A stretch of DNA of 47,506 nucleotides from NCBI GenBank assembly GCA_902518985.1, contig CABYIF010000008.1:1-47506 (forward strand), in the 5' to 3' direction. The DNA comes from an uncultured Alphaproteobacteria bacterium. GTDB lineage: Bacteria; Pseudomonadota; Alphaproteobacteria; HIMB59; GCA-002718135. Below are positions 39,389 to 47,506 of the stretch, piece by piece. The translations under genes and the position numbers were made by a program. The notes below the pieces were generated by a model. That model did no database searches, was not told the origin of the DNA, and saw only the letters and a list, made by a program, of their open reading frames with translations. Numbering within the stretch: the first letter of the stretch is position 1; each line of letters begins with the position of its first letter.

Positions 39389-39799
39389 ATGGAATATCTA
39401 TATACAAAAATATTTATTTTATCTTCAGTAACATCATTATTGGTTTTATTATTTTTTAATACTAGATTTTATAATATTTTTAATAAAATTTCTAAAAATA
39501 AAAAAATTATTATTAATTTTCTAGGTTATTCTATTTCGTTTTGTTTTTTTGCTTTTTTTAATTACCAAACTTCAACACTTGGTTTATCTTCTTTGGTATT
39601 TTTTAATGCAGCAATTATTACAATTATTTATTTTGAATTAGCAATATTTCTTGAAGAGACATTTTGGGATGATTTCCTTGGCAATTCTCTTCCTAGATCA
39701 ATTAATTTATTAATCAGTTTTGTTGTTATGATGAATTTTGGTTACTTTACTCTAATGTTTTACATAAAAATTTTAGGCATTAATTATTTAGTATCATGA
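39389..39799 (+). CDS. Hypothetical multi-pass membrane protein
   Basis: 136 aa, about four hydrophobic segments; 4-nt ATGA overlap with adenine deaminase. Confidence 0.7.
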   Translation: MEYLYTKIFILSSVTSLLVLLFFNTRFYNIFNKISKNKKIIINFLGYSISFCFFAFFNYQTSTLGLSSLVFFNAAIITIIYFELAIFLEETFWDDFLGNSLPRSINLLISFVVMMNFGYFTLMFYIKILGINYLVS

Positions 39800-41604
39800 T
39801 AACTAGATTTTCCGTTCCAAATCTTCATGAGGTTACTATACATTTAACAAATGTTGTTAATGGTAAATTAAAACCTGACCAAATTTTAACTAATGCCAAA
39901 ATTTTATCAACTTATACTGATACTATATTAGAGAATAAAGAAGTTTGGATTTCAAAGGGTCGTATTGCATGCATTAAAAATGCAAATGATTATAAAAAAA
40001 TATTTAATGGAAACGATATTTCTGTATTTGATATAGAAAATAATATTTTGGCACCAGGTTTAATAGATCCTCATATGCATATTGAAAGCAGTATGATTAC
40101 TGGATGTGCTTATGCTGAAGCTGCATTGTTAAACGGAACTACAACAATTTTTTGTGACTCACACGAAATAGGTAATGTATTAGATACAGATGGTATTGAA
40201 TGGATGCTTGAAGATTGTCGACAAGCCCCTCTATCAATTTTCCTAACTTTACCAAGCACTATACCAGCTACTAATGATTCATTGGAAACTGCAGGTGGCG
40301 ATCTAACTGCAACTAAGACAGCTTCTCTATATGATAAATGGCCCGAAATTTTGGGTTTAGGAGAAAAAATGGATTTTGTTTCAGTTTGTAATGGAGATGA
40401 AAGATCTCATAGTATTATATCTGAAACTTTAAAAAGAAATATTCCTGTTAGCGGTCATGTATTTGGTAGAGAATTTGTTGCTGCCTATGCAGCAAGTGGA
40501 GTTACAGATACACATGAGGCTGAAGAAAAATTATTTACAAATGATTTACTTGATGCAGGGTTGTGGATTTTTTTAAGAGGTGGAAATCCTCAAACGCCAT
40601 GGAACAGTATTAAAGAGGCTATTAAAGTATTAACTGAAAGTAAAGTGAGTTCAAAACGTATCTGTGTATGTACTGATGATAGGGATGCTGATGATTTATT
40701 TCATTTTGGTTTAGATTGGGTAGTAAAACAAGCTCATGAACTGGGAATAGAAAAAACGACATCTTGGTCAATGGGATCTCTGCATCCCGCTACAAGGTAT
40801 AATATTGATAGAGATTATGGAGCCCTAGGGCATGGTCGAAGAGCAGATATAGTAATGTTAGATGATAAAATTAATGTTCATAATACTTGGTTAGGAGGGA
40901 AATTGGTTGTTAAAAATCGTAAAATTACTTCAGCACTTGAGCAACAATTAGAAAATAAAAGATATACGTATCCTGATAGAGCATACAATACAGTTATTTT
41001 GCCAAACGAATTAAAGTTAATTCCTGAAATACCAAATAAAGAAAACCTAAAAGTTAATATTATTAAATCTGAACTACCAGGAATCATGACATCAAGAGAA
41101 ACTATACATGTAAAAGAAATTATTACTGATTGGAAAACTTTTTTGCATGATAATAATCTATGTCATTTATGTGTAGTAGAAAGACATGGACATAATGGTG
41201 AATATGCACATGGATTTTTAAAAAATTTTAATCTTAAACATGGTGCTGTAGCAAGTTCAGTTGGACACGATGCACATAATATAATTGTAGCTGGCATGAA
41301 CGAGAGTGATATGAAATTTGCAATAGATAAAATAACTGAAACTCAAGGCGGAATAGTTATAGTAAATAAGGGTACTTTAATAGCAAAAGTAGAATTACCC
41401 ATTGCTGGTTTACTTTCTGATAAAAGAGCAAATATTGTTGCTCAAGAAAATAAAATATTAAAAGATGAATGGAAAAATGCTGGTTGTACTCTTCCTTACA
41501 TGGGTTTTAATTTATTACCATTATCAGTAATTCCAAATTTTAGAATCACAAATAAAGGTTTAGTTGATGTTAATGCAATGAAACTTATTCCTTTATTTGA
41601 GTAA
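39796..41604 (+). CDS. ade: Adenine deaminase
   Basis: [56 protein letters not shown]-terminal [22 protein letters not shown]. Confidence 0.93.
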   Translation: MITRFSVPNLHEVTIHLTNVVNGKLKPDQILTNAKILSTYTDTILENKEVWISKGRIACIKNANDYKKIFNGNDISVFDIENNILAPGLIDPHMHIESSMITGCAYAEAALLNGTTTIFCDSHEIGNVLDTDGIEWMLEDCRQAPLSIFLTLPSTIPATNDSLETAGGDLTATKTASLYDKWPEILGLGEKMDFVSVCNGDERSHSIISETLKRNIPVSGHVFGREFVAAYAASGVTDTHEAEEKLFTNDLLDAGLWIFLRGGNPQTPWNSIKEAIKVLTESKVSSKRICVCTDDRDADDLFHFGLDWVVKQAHELGIEKTTSWSMGSLHPATRYNIDRDYGALGHGRRADIVMLDDKINVHNTWLGGKLVVKNRKITSALEQQLENKRYTYPDRAYNTVILPNELKLIPEIPNKENLKVNIIKSELPGIMTSRETIHVKEIITDWKTFLHDNNLCHLCVVERHGHNGEYAHGFLKNFNLKHGAVASSVGHDAHNIIVAGMNESDMKFAIDKITETQGGIVIVNKGTLIAKVELPIAGLLSDKRANIVAQENKILKDEWKNAGCTLPYMGFNLLPLSVIPNFRITNKGLVDVNAMKLIPLFE

Positions 41605-41661
41605 TTTACATTGAATTAATATTTTCATATTATTTAAATATGTTAATGATTATGTTTTAGA

Positions 41662-42360
41662 ATGAGGAAAGTTCTCTTTATATTACATCAAAAAACATCA
41701 GTCCCTGGAGATATTGGTAACAAATTTGTAAATAGGGGATATCAAATTGAAATATGTAGACCTCCTATTGGAGATGATTTGCCATCGAACTTAATTAACT
41801 ACTCAGCTATCGTAGTTTTTGGAGCGCCAGGAAGCATAAATGACGAAGATGAATTTATTCAAAAAGAAATTAATTGGCTTAAAAAAGTAATTGAATCAGA
41901 TATTCCATTTCTTGGAATATGTTTTGGAGCTCAACTATTAGCTAAATATCTTGGCTCTGACGTTAAAACTAATTCTATGGGTTTATCTGAAATTGGATTT
42001 TATAAAATACAGCCAACTGAACTAGGTGAGAAATTATTTCAATTTCAAGATACATTTTATCAATTCCATTCTGAAGGTTTTGATCTTCCAACTGGTTGTG
42101 AATTATTAGCTAGAGGAGATATTTTTAATAACCAAGCTTTTAGATATAAAAATTGTTATGCACTTCAATTTCATCCAGAAGTAAATTTCCGCGTACATCT
42201 AAGATGGATTTACTTAGTTTTGTTAAGAAATCCAAAAAAATTATTTGTACCTGGATCTCAAAACATTTTTACACAATTTTTTCTAAGACTAAGATACAAT
42301 AAATCAATATCAAATTGGCTTGATATTTTTATAGATAAATATCTTTTAAAAGAGAGATAA
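41662..42360 (+). CDS. Class I glutamine amidotransferase (GuaA-like stand-alone domain)
   Basis: VFGAPGSINDEDEFIQKEINWLKKVIESDIPFLGICFGAQLLAKYLG; YALQFHPEVNF. Confidence 0.9.
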   Translation: MRKVLFILHQKTSVPGDIGNKFVNRGYQIEICRPPIGDDLPSNLINYSAIVVFGAPGSINDEDEFIQKEINWLKKVIESDIPFLGICFGAQLLAKYLGSDVKTNSMGLSEIGFYKIQPTELGEKLFQFQDTFYQFHSEGFDLPTGCELLARGDIFNNQAFRYKNCYALQFHPEVNFRVHLRWIYLVLLRNPKKLFVPGSQNIFTQFFLRLRYNKSISNWLDIFIDKYLLKER

Positions 42361-42368
42361 TCTTTATT

Positions 42369-43130
42369 TTGTTTAAAATTAACAAATTATTTTACTCACC
42401 TGTTAAATCATTATCTTTTTCATCAGTAAAAAAATTAGAAATTTTAGATAATATTGGAATAAAATTTGATAGAAATTTTGCATTTACTAGAGATTTAGAT
42501 GATGATAAAATTAATTATATTTTAAACAATCCATTAAAAAGACAAATTATTAATTTCCTCTCATTAAAGCATTTTCCTGAGCTTAATGAATACAATTTTG
42601 ATTTTGAAAAAGATATTTTAAATTTAAAAAAAAATAATAATATTATTTTTGAAACTAATATTAATATACAATCAGATGTAGAAGCTTTATGTGCTAAAAT
42701 TCTTTTGCTAATTCCAAAACTAAAAAGAATTAAATTAATAAAAGACTCTAAAAATCCTTTTTTTGATACTATGCCTTCAAATACAATTTCTTTAATAAAT
42801 CTAAATAGTATTAAAGACTTTGAAAAAAAAATATCTAAAAATGTTGAATTGGAAAGATTTAGAGGAAACATTTATATAAATGGATTAGATGCTTGGGAAG
42901 AAAGAAACTTTATTGATAAAACTTTAGTAATTAACAACATAAAATTTAAAGTAATAAAAGAAATACCCAGGTGTTCAGCCACTAATATTAAACCTAATTC
43001 CTCTAAATTTAATCTATCCGTTCCAATATTATTAAAACAAACTTATAATCATATTAATTTAGGAATATATATTTTGCCTCTAAACAATGGTAATATTAAA
43101 TTAAATGATGATATTTTAATTAATGACTAA
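42369..43130 (+). CDS. MOSC domain-containing protein (TTG start)
   Basis: N-terminal MOSC_N-like LFYSPVKSLSF...DRNFAFTRD; VELERFRGNIYINGLDAWEER; KEIPRCSATNIKP. Confidence 0.85.
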   Translation: MFKINKLFYSPVKSLSFSSVKKLEILDNIGIKFDRNFAFTRDLDDDKINYILNNPLKRQIINFLSLKHFPELNEYNFDFEKDILNLKKNNNIIFETNINIQSDVEALCAKILLLIPKLKRIKLIKDSKNPFFDTMPSNTISLINLNSIKDFEKKISKNVELERFRGNIYINGLDAWEERNFIDKTLVINNIKFKVIKEIPRCSATNIKPNSSKFNLSVPILLKQTYNHINLGIYILPLNNGNIKLNDDILIND

Positions 43131-44247
43131 CTTTATTAATAAGCATTCTGAAAAAATTACTGGTTATTTTTTTATATTACCTGCAGTATTAATAATTAGC
43201 TTATTCGGAATCTTTCCTGTTTTTTTTGGTATGTATATGAGTGTTCATAAATGGAAGGTTTTCAAAGGTCGTTTTTTAGGTTTAGAAAATTATAATAAAA
43301 TATTAGGAGATATTACGGCATTTTGTTTTTTTATTATTGGGTTACTTCTATTAATTCTAAGTTATTGGCTGTGGAGTGAATTAAAAGATAAATTCAAAAA
43401 TAAAATATCTTTATTTTTACTTTCAGTTTTAACTTTAGTTATCGGAATTTACTTAATAAATATAAATTGGGATAAAATGCTTGTCTCAGGAGATGATGAT
43501 TATTTATATTCATTAATTTACACATTTTATTATTCTTTTTTTACAATAATTTTTGAAGTCGGTCTTGGTCTGATTATTGCGTATGCGTTATATCAAAGAT
43601 TAGCAGGTAAACAGTTTTTTCAAATGATATTATTATTTCCCTATATTACTCCAGCTGTTATGGGTGCGGCAGTATTCTTTTTAATTTTTGGAAAAGCTGA
43701 AAACTCATTTTTAAATCAATTTATTGGTTTATTTGGTATAGATCCACAACTTTGGTTGTTTGACAAAAGACCAATAACTGAAGTTTTATTTGGCATAAAA
43801 ATTGAAGGGTTTTTTGCAGGTCCAAGCTTAGCGTTAATGTCATCAATTCTTTATGGTATTTGGTCATATACTGGTTATTATGCAATAATACTCTTAGCAG
43901 GTCTTTCAATTATTCCTTCAGACTTATATGAGGCTGCTAAAGCTGAAGGCGCTAGTAGATGGCAAACTTTTACAAAAATAACAATACCATTATTGATGCC
44001 TATAATATTTTTTCTTATGTTAACAGGTTTTATAAATACCTTTCAAGCTTTCAATAGTATTTTTGTTATGCAAACATCTTCTGCAGGAAACTCAATGGAT
44101 GTTGTAACAATTGAAATATTTGATCATTTTTGGGGACGTGTAAAATATGGTTATGCTGCTGCGGAGGGAGTTATATTATTTATTATATTAAATGTTTTAG
44201 CTATTTCCCAATATGTAATTTTTAGAAAACGACTTAGTTATGACTAA
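43123..44247 (+). CDS. Carbohydrate-type ABC transporter permease (MalF/UgpA-like) with an extra N-terminal membrane insertion
   Basis: EAA loop DLYEAAKAEGASRWQTFTKITIPLL; additional hydrophobic segments between residues of about 60 and 125. Confidence 0.92.
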   Translation: MTNFINKHSEKITGYFFILPAVLIISLFGIFPVFFGMYMSVHKWKVFKGRFLGLENYNKILGDITAFCFFIIGLLLLILSYWLWSELKDKFKNKISLFLLSVLTLVIGIYLININWDKMLVSGDDDYLYSLIYTFYYSFFTIIFEVGLGLIIAYALYQRLAGKQFFQMILLFPYITPAVMGAAVFFLIFGKAENSFLNQFIGLFGIDPQLWLFDKRPITEVLFGIKIEGFFAGPSLALMSSILYGIWSYTGYYAIILLAGLSIIPSDLYEAAKAEGASRWQTFTKITIPLLMPIIFFLMLTGFINTFQAFNSIFVMQTSSAGNSMDVVTIEIFDHFWGRVKYGYAAAEGVILFIILNVLAISQYVIFRKRLSYD

Positions 44248-45085
44248 AATATTTAATTCAGAAACAAGAATACCTTATCTAATCTTATTAATTGTTTTTA
44301 CCGTTTCTATTTATCCTTTTTTTTATATGATTAGCACCTCTCTGATGACAGCAGGTGAAGCTTCTAATCAATATTTTCTTCCTAAAAAACTGATGTTTGA
44401 AAATTATTATGAAGTTTGGACCTCAAATAGATTTCAACGCTATACAATTAATAGTTTAATTATTAGCTCTATAACTGTCCTAGGTGTGTTGATCACTTCC
44501 ATACCTGCTGCTTACTCATTTGCAAAAATAAATTTCCCATTTAAAAATATTATATTTTATCTTTTATTATTATCATTAATGATACCAGAAATAATTACAT
44601 TACTACCTCATCTTTTAATCATTAGAGGTGAGATAATTCCTTTGCCTTTTGGCCCTTCTTGGATGAACACATTGCAGGGATTAACTGTACCATTTATGGG
44701 TAATATCTTTGTTATATTTTTATTAAGACAGTATTTTAAAAAAATTCCAAATGAACTATGGGATGCAGCTAGATTAGATGGGTCATCACATCTTAATTTT
44801 TTATTAAAAGTTGTTATTCCAATGAGTAAACCAATAATAGTTACTGTATCATTATTTACTTTTATTATTGCATGGAATAGCTTTGCCTGGCCTTTACTGA
44901 TATTAACTAGAGACGATTGGTATCCTGTAACAGTATCTATTTATAGTTTTGTCAGGGAGGTAGGCCCTAATTTCAATCTATTAATGGCAGCTTGTTTAAT
45001 TGCAATTTCTCCAATTTTGCTATTATACTTCTTTACCCAGAAGTTATTCATAGAAAGTATATCAAATTTCGGTTTAAAAGAATAA
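44240..45085 (+). CDS. Carbohydrate-type ABC transporter permease (MalG/UgpE-like)
   Basis: EAA loop ELWDAARLDGSSHLNFLLKVVIPMSKPIIVTVSLFTFIIAWNSFAWPLL. Confidence 0.93.
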   Translation: MTKIFNSETRIPYLILLIVFTVSIYPFFYMISTSLMTAGEASNQYFLPKKLMFENYYEVWTSNRFQRYTINSLIISSITVLGVLITSIPAAYSFAKINFPFKNIIFYLLLLSLMIPEIITLLPHLLIIRGEIIPLPFGPSWMNTLQGLTVPFMGNIFVIFLLRQYFKKIPNELWDAARLDGSSHLNFLLKVVIPMSKPIIVTVSLFTFIIAWNSFAWPLLILTRDDWYPVTVSIYSFVREVGPNFNLLMAACLIAISPILLLYFFTQKLFIESISNFGLKE

Positions 45086-45148
45086 ATTTGTAATATTTTA
45101 GTAACAAAATTTTCATATAAGAAGTATATTAAAATCATTAAACATGAG

Positions 45149-46489
45149 GTGATTATGAATTTTTTTAAATATTTTATAAAAATATTTTTTGCTTCTATTT
45201 TTTTTATCTCTTCTCAATCAATTGCAATAACTGCTCAAGATATTGAAAATGCTGATCCATCAGGTCAAACTGTAGAATTCTGGGTTCAATATTCTGATGA
45301 AAGATTAGATGCGATGATGGCAAGAGCAGAAAGATTTGAAGCAGAAACAGGTATTAAAGTTAATGTTGTTCACAAGGGACATTACGGCAAAGTTCAGTCA
45401 GCCATGATGTCAGCTGCCGGAACAAAAGATATTGCTGATGTTGCCAGAGGTTATGGTAATGCTGCTGCAGATATGTATCTAATTGGTGCATCAATAGATC
45501 AATCTATTCTAGCAAACAGTAAAAAATGGGGTGTATCTCAAGATGATATTAAAGATTGGGGGGCAAACTGGACAGTTGGTTACTCACCATACTTTGATGG
45601 CAATCCCAAGCTATTACATGAAGTTGGTAAATCAATCGAAATACTCTATTACAATGCTGATTGGTTAAAGGAATTAGGATTAGATGAACCAAAAACTCCT
45701 GCTGATTTTGCTGAAGCTGCATGTGCTGCAACGAATCAAGATTTCAGTGGCAAGATGGGAGATGATGTACCAAGTTACGGTTACGAAATTGATACCGATG
45801 CTAGTAACTTTGCTGCTTGGGTATTTGCTCATGGTGGCGATGTCTTTGATTATGATAGAGGTCAATATATTTACAATGGTCCAAAATCCATTGCGGCAAT
45901 GGAATTCATTCAAGGTATGGCAAATAAAGGTTGTGCTATAGTAGCTAGAGGAAAGTATACTGATCAACAATATCTTGGACAGGGATCAGTTTTATTTGCA
46001 GCCGGTTCTACTTCAGGTATTACTTATTTTGAAAAATCTATTGCAGAAGGTTATAATGGTAATTGGGATGTTGCTCCAATATCACACACTACTAATGAGC
46101 CAGTTCTCAATCTTTATGGTGGTGGATTAATTATGGGTAATACTAATGATGCTAACAGAATGGTGGCGGCTTATCAGTGGATGAAATATATTTCTAATAC
46201 TGAAAATTCAGCTGTATGGTCTACTGAAAGTGGTTATGGTTTTGTAAGAACATCATCTGCTGATCACCCGTTAATTGCAGAAAAAAGAGCTGAATTAGCT
46301 CAATACGATAAATCCTTGGGTATGGTTCAATTTGGTAAGGGGGAACCATCAGTCCCAGGATATTATTCAGTTAGAGGTGAGGTTGAAAAGGCTTATGCTG
46401 CTATAATTAATGGTGATGATATAATGTCTACTTTAAATCAGCTCAATGATGACGCTAATGCAATTCTAGCCGATGCAACAGCAGAGTAA
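45149..46489 (+). CDS. Family 1 ABC transporter substrate-binding protein
   Basis: Signal peptide; GQTVEFWVQYSDERLDAMMARAERFEAETGIKVNVVHKGHYGKVQSAMMSA; EILYYNADWLKELGLDEPKTPADFAEA. Confidence 0.92.
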   Translation: MIMNFFKYFIKIFFASIFFISSQSIAITAQDIENADPSGQTVEFWVQYSDERLDAMMARAERFEAETGIKVNVVHKGHYGKVQSAMMSAAGTKDIADVARGYGNAAADMYLIGASIDQSILANSKKWGVSQDDIKDWGANWTVGYSPYFDGNPKLLHEVGKSIEILYYNADWLKELGLDEPKTPADFAEAACAATNQDFSGKMGDDVPSYGYEIDTDASNFAAWVFAHGGDVFDYDRGQYIYNGPKSIAAMEFIQGMANKGCAIVARGKYTDQQYLGQGSVLFAAGSTSGITYFEKSIAEGYNGNWDVAPISHTTNEPVLNLYGGGLIMGNTNDANRMVAAYQWMKYISNTENSAVWSTESGYGFVRTSSADHPLIAEKRAELAQYDKSLGMVQFGKGEPSVPGYYSVRGEVEKAYAAIINGDDIMSTLNQLNDDANAILADATAE

Positions 46490-46510
46490 TTTTTAATTTA
46501 ATTTTTTAAC

Positions 46511-46535
46511 AGGGTGGTTTATACCACCCTTTTTT
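46511..46535 (+). terminator. Rho-independent terminator after the ABC binding protein
   Basis: AGGGTGGT-TTAT-ACCACCCT followed by TTTTT, ending directly at the next ATG. Confidence 0.9.
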
Positions 46536-47099
46536 ATGATAATTGTTTGCTCATTAAAAGATTTAACTAGCGTGTGTGAGAGTGTTAAGCCAAAATTTGT
46601 TATTTCTGTAATTGATCCTGGTTATGCACCTGAAACACCAAAAAATGTAACCTATCATTTAAAGTTAGGTTTTGATGATATTGTAAAAATTAGTCCAGAA
46701 AATAAAATTTTTAGACTCAATACAGATGAAGTTCCTCAAACTTTACCTGCAGAAAATCACATCAACTCAATAATTGAATTTACAAAAAATTATGAAGATA
46801 ATGAAAATATAGTAATTCATTGTTGGTGCGGTGTATCTAGATCTATGGCTACAGCTACTTATCTTTTATGCAGAAATAATAGATCAACAATTAAAAATAA
46901 TATTAAATATATTCGCAAAGTTGCACCTCATGCAAATCCTAATAAATTATTAATTAAGTTATTTGAGAATAAATTAAATCTCGAAAATGAAATTTCTTCT
47001 TCATTTGACAAACATCCTCATACTAAAACTTATGATTGTTCTTCAAATTTTGCGCCTATTACTTTATTTGATATAGAACAGATGAAAAAAACAATATGA
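46536..47099 (+). CDS. Tyrosine/dual-specificity phosphatase-like protein
   Basis: PTP loop IVIHCWCGVSRSMATATYLL (HCX5R); N-terminus like alphaproteobacterial predicted tyrosine phosphatases. Confidence 0.85.
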   Translation: MIIVCSLKDLTSVCESVKPKFVISVIDPGYAPETPKNVTYHLKLGFDDIVKISPENKIFRLNTDEVPQTLPAENHINSIIEFTKNYEDNENIVIHCWCGVSRSMATATYLLCRNNRSTIKNNIKYIRKVAPHANPNKLLIKLFENKLNLENEISSSFDKHPHTKTYDCSSNFAPITLFDIEQMKKTI

Positions 47100-47506
47100 A
47101 AGAATATGTAAGAACCATTGCTGATTATCCTGTTAAAGGTATTCAATTTAGAGACATAACTACACTTTTGCAAGATGCTGGTCATTTTAGACAAGTAGTA
47201 GATGATATGATTGCCCCATGGAAAAATAAAAAAATCGATGCAGTACTTAGTATTGAGTCAAGGGGTTTTATTATGGCAGGAGCTATAGCATATTTTTTAA
47301 ATGCAGCTTTTATACCATTAAGAAAACCTCATAAGCTACCTTTTGAAACATACAAAGTTTCATATGATCTAGAATATGGCTCAACTGAAATGCACATTCA
47401 CACCGATGCTTTAGATACGCATAATGATTTATTAATTATCGATGATATATTAGCAACTGGTGGAACAGCCTTAGCGGCTCTAGAATTAATTGAAAATTTT
47501 AAAAAT
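47096..47506 (+). CDS. apt: Adenine phosphoribosyltransferase, truncated at window end
   Basis: Hand translation MKEYVRTIADYPVKGIQFRDITTLLQDAGHF...AVLSIESRGFIMAGAIAYFL...LLIIDDILATGGTALAALELIENF. Confidence 0.95.
   Translation, partial: MKEYVRTIADYPVKGIQFRDITTLLQDAGHFRQVVDDMIAPWKNKKIDAVLSIESRGFIMAGAIAYFLNAAFIPLRKPHKLPFETYKVSYDLEYGSTEMHIHTDALDTHNDLLIIDDILATGGTALAALELIENFKN

Noticed and set aside
45549-45970. Several ORFs inside the ABC binding protein gene
   Set aside because: Overlapping shadow ORFs in a clear SBP coding region.

Overview
The window is an AT-rich, tightly packed bacterial chromosome segment. Gene content and order suggest a streamlined marine alphaproteobacterium (SAR11- or HIMB59/AEGEAN-169-like); this placement is inference from content, not a phylogeny. 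I found no rRNA, CRISPR array, prophage or transposase. Left to right the main content is: a TRAP transporter (dctM truncated at the window edge, dctQ, dctP) and glutaryl-CoA dehydrogenase on the minus strand; an rpiB-glyA-nrdR-ribD-ribE-ribB(A/X)-ribH-nusB-thiL run; an H+-pyrophosphatase; bamE / cytochrome-c chaperone / rpmF / plsX / ihfA / merR; a blue-type proteorhodopsin; rplM-rpsI; argC, a small lipoprotein, hom, recJ; tRNA-Glu; quinone oxidoreductase, acetoacetyl-CoA synthetase and Irr; nhaD; a TPP-riboswitch-controlled thiB-thiP without thiQ; tRNA-Pro; a SulP transporter; a DEAD-box (DETD) helicase; typA; ytoQ; a tandem pair of tiny paralogous membrane proteins; a methyltransferase; a GFA protein; and an all-plus-strand block of adenine deaminase, amidotransferase, MOSC protein, sugar-type ABC transporter without ATPase, tyrosine-phosphatase-like protein and truncated apt. 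The least explained structure is the 37.35-37.92 kb cassette: two 72-73 aa paralogous membrane proteins in tandem, with an upstream dyad and a 30-nt perfectly palindromic terminator.
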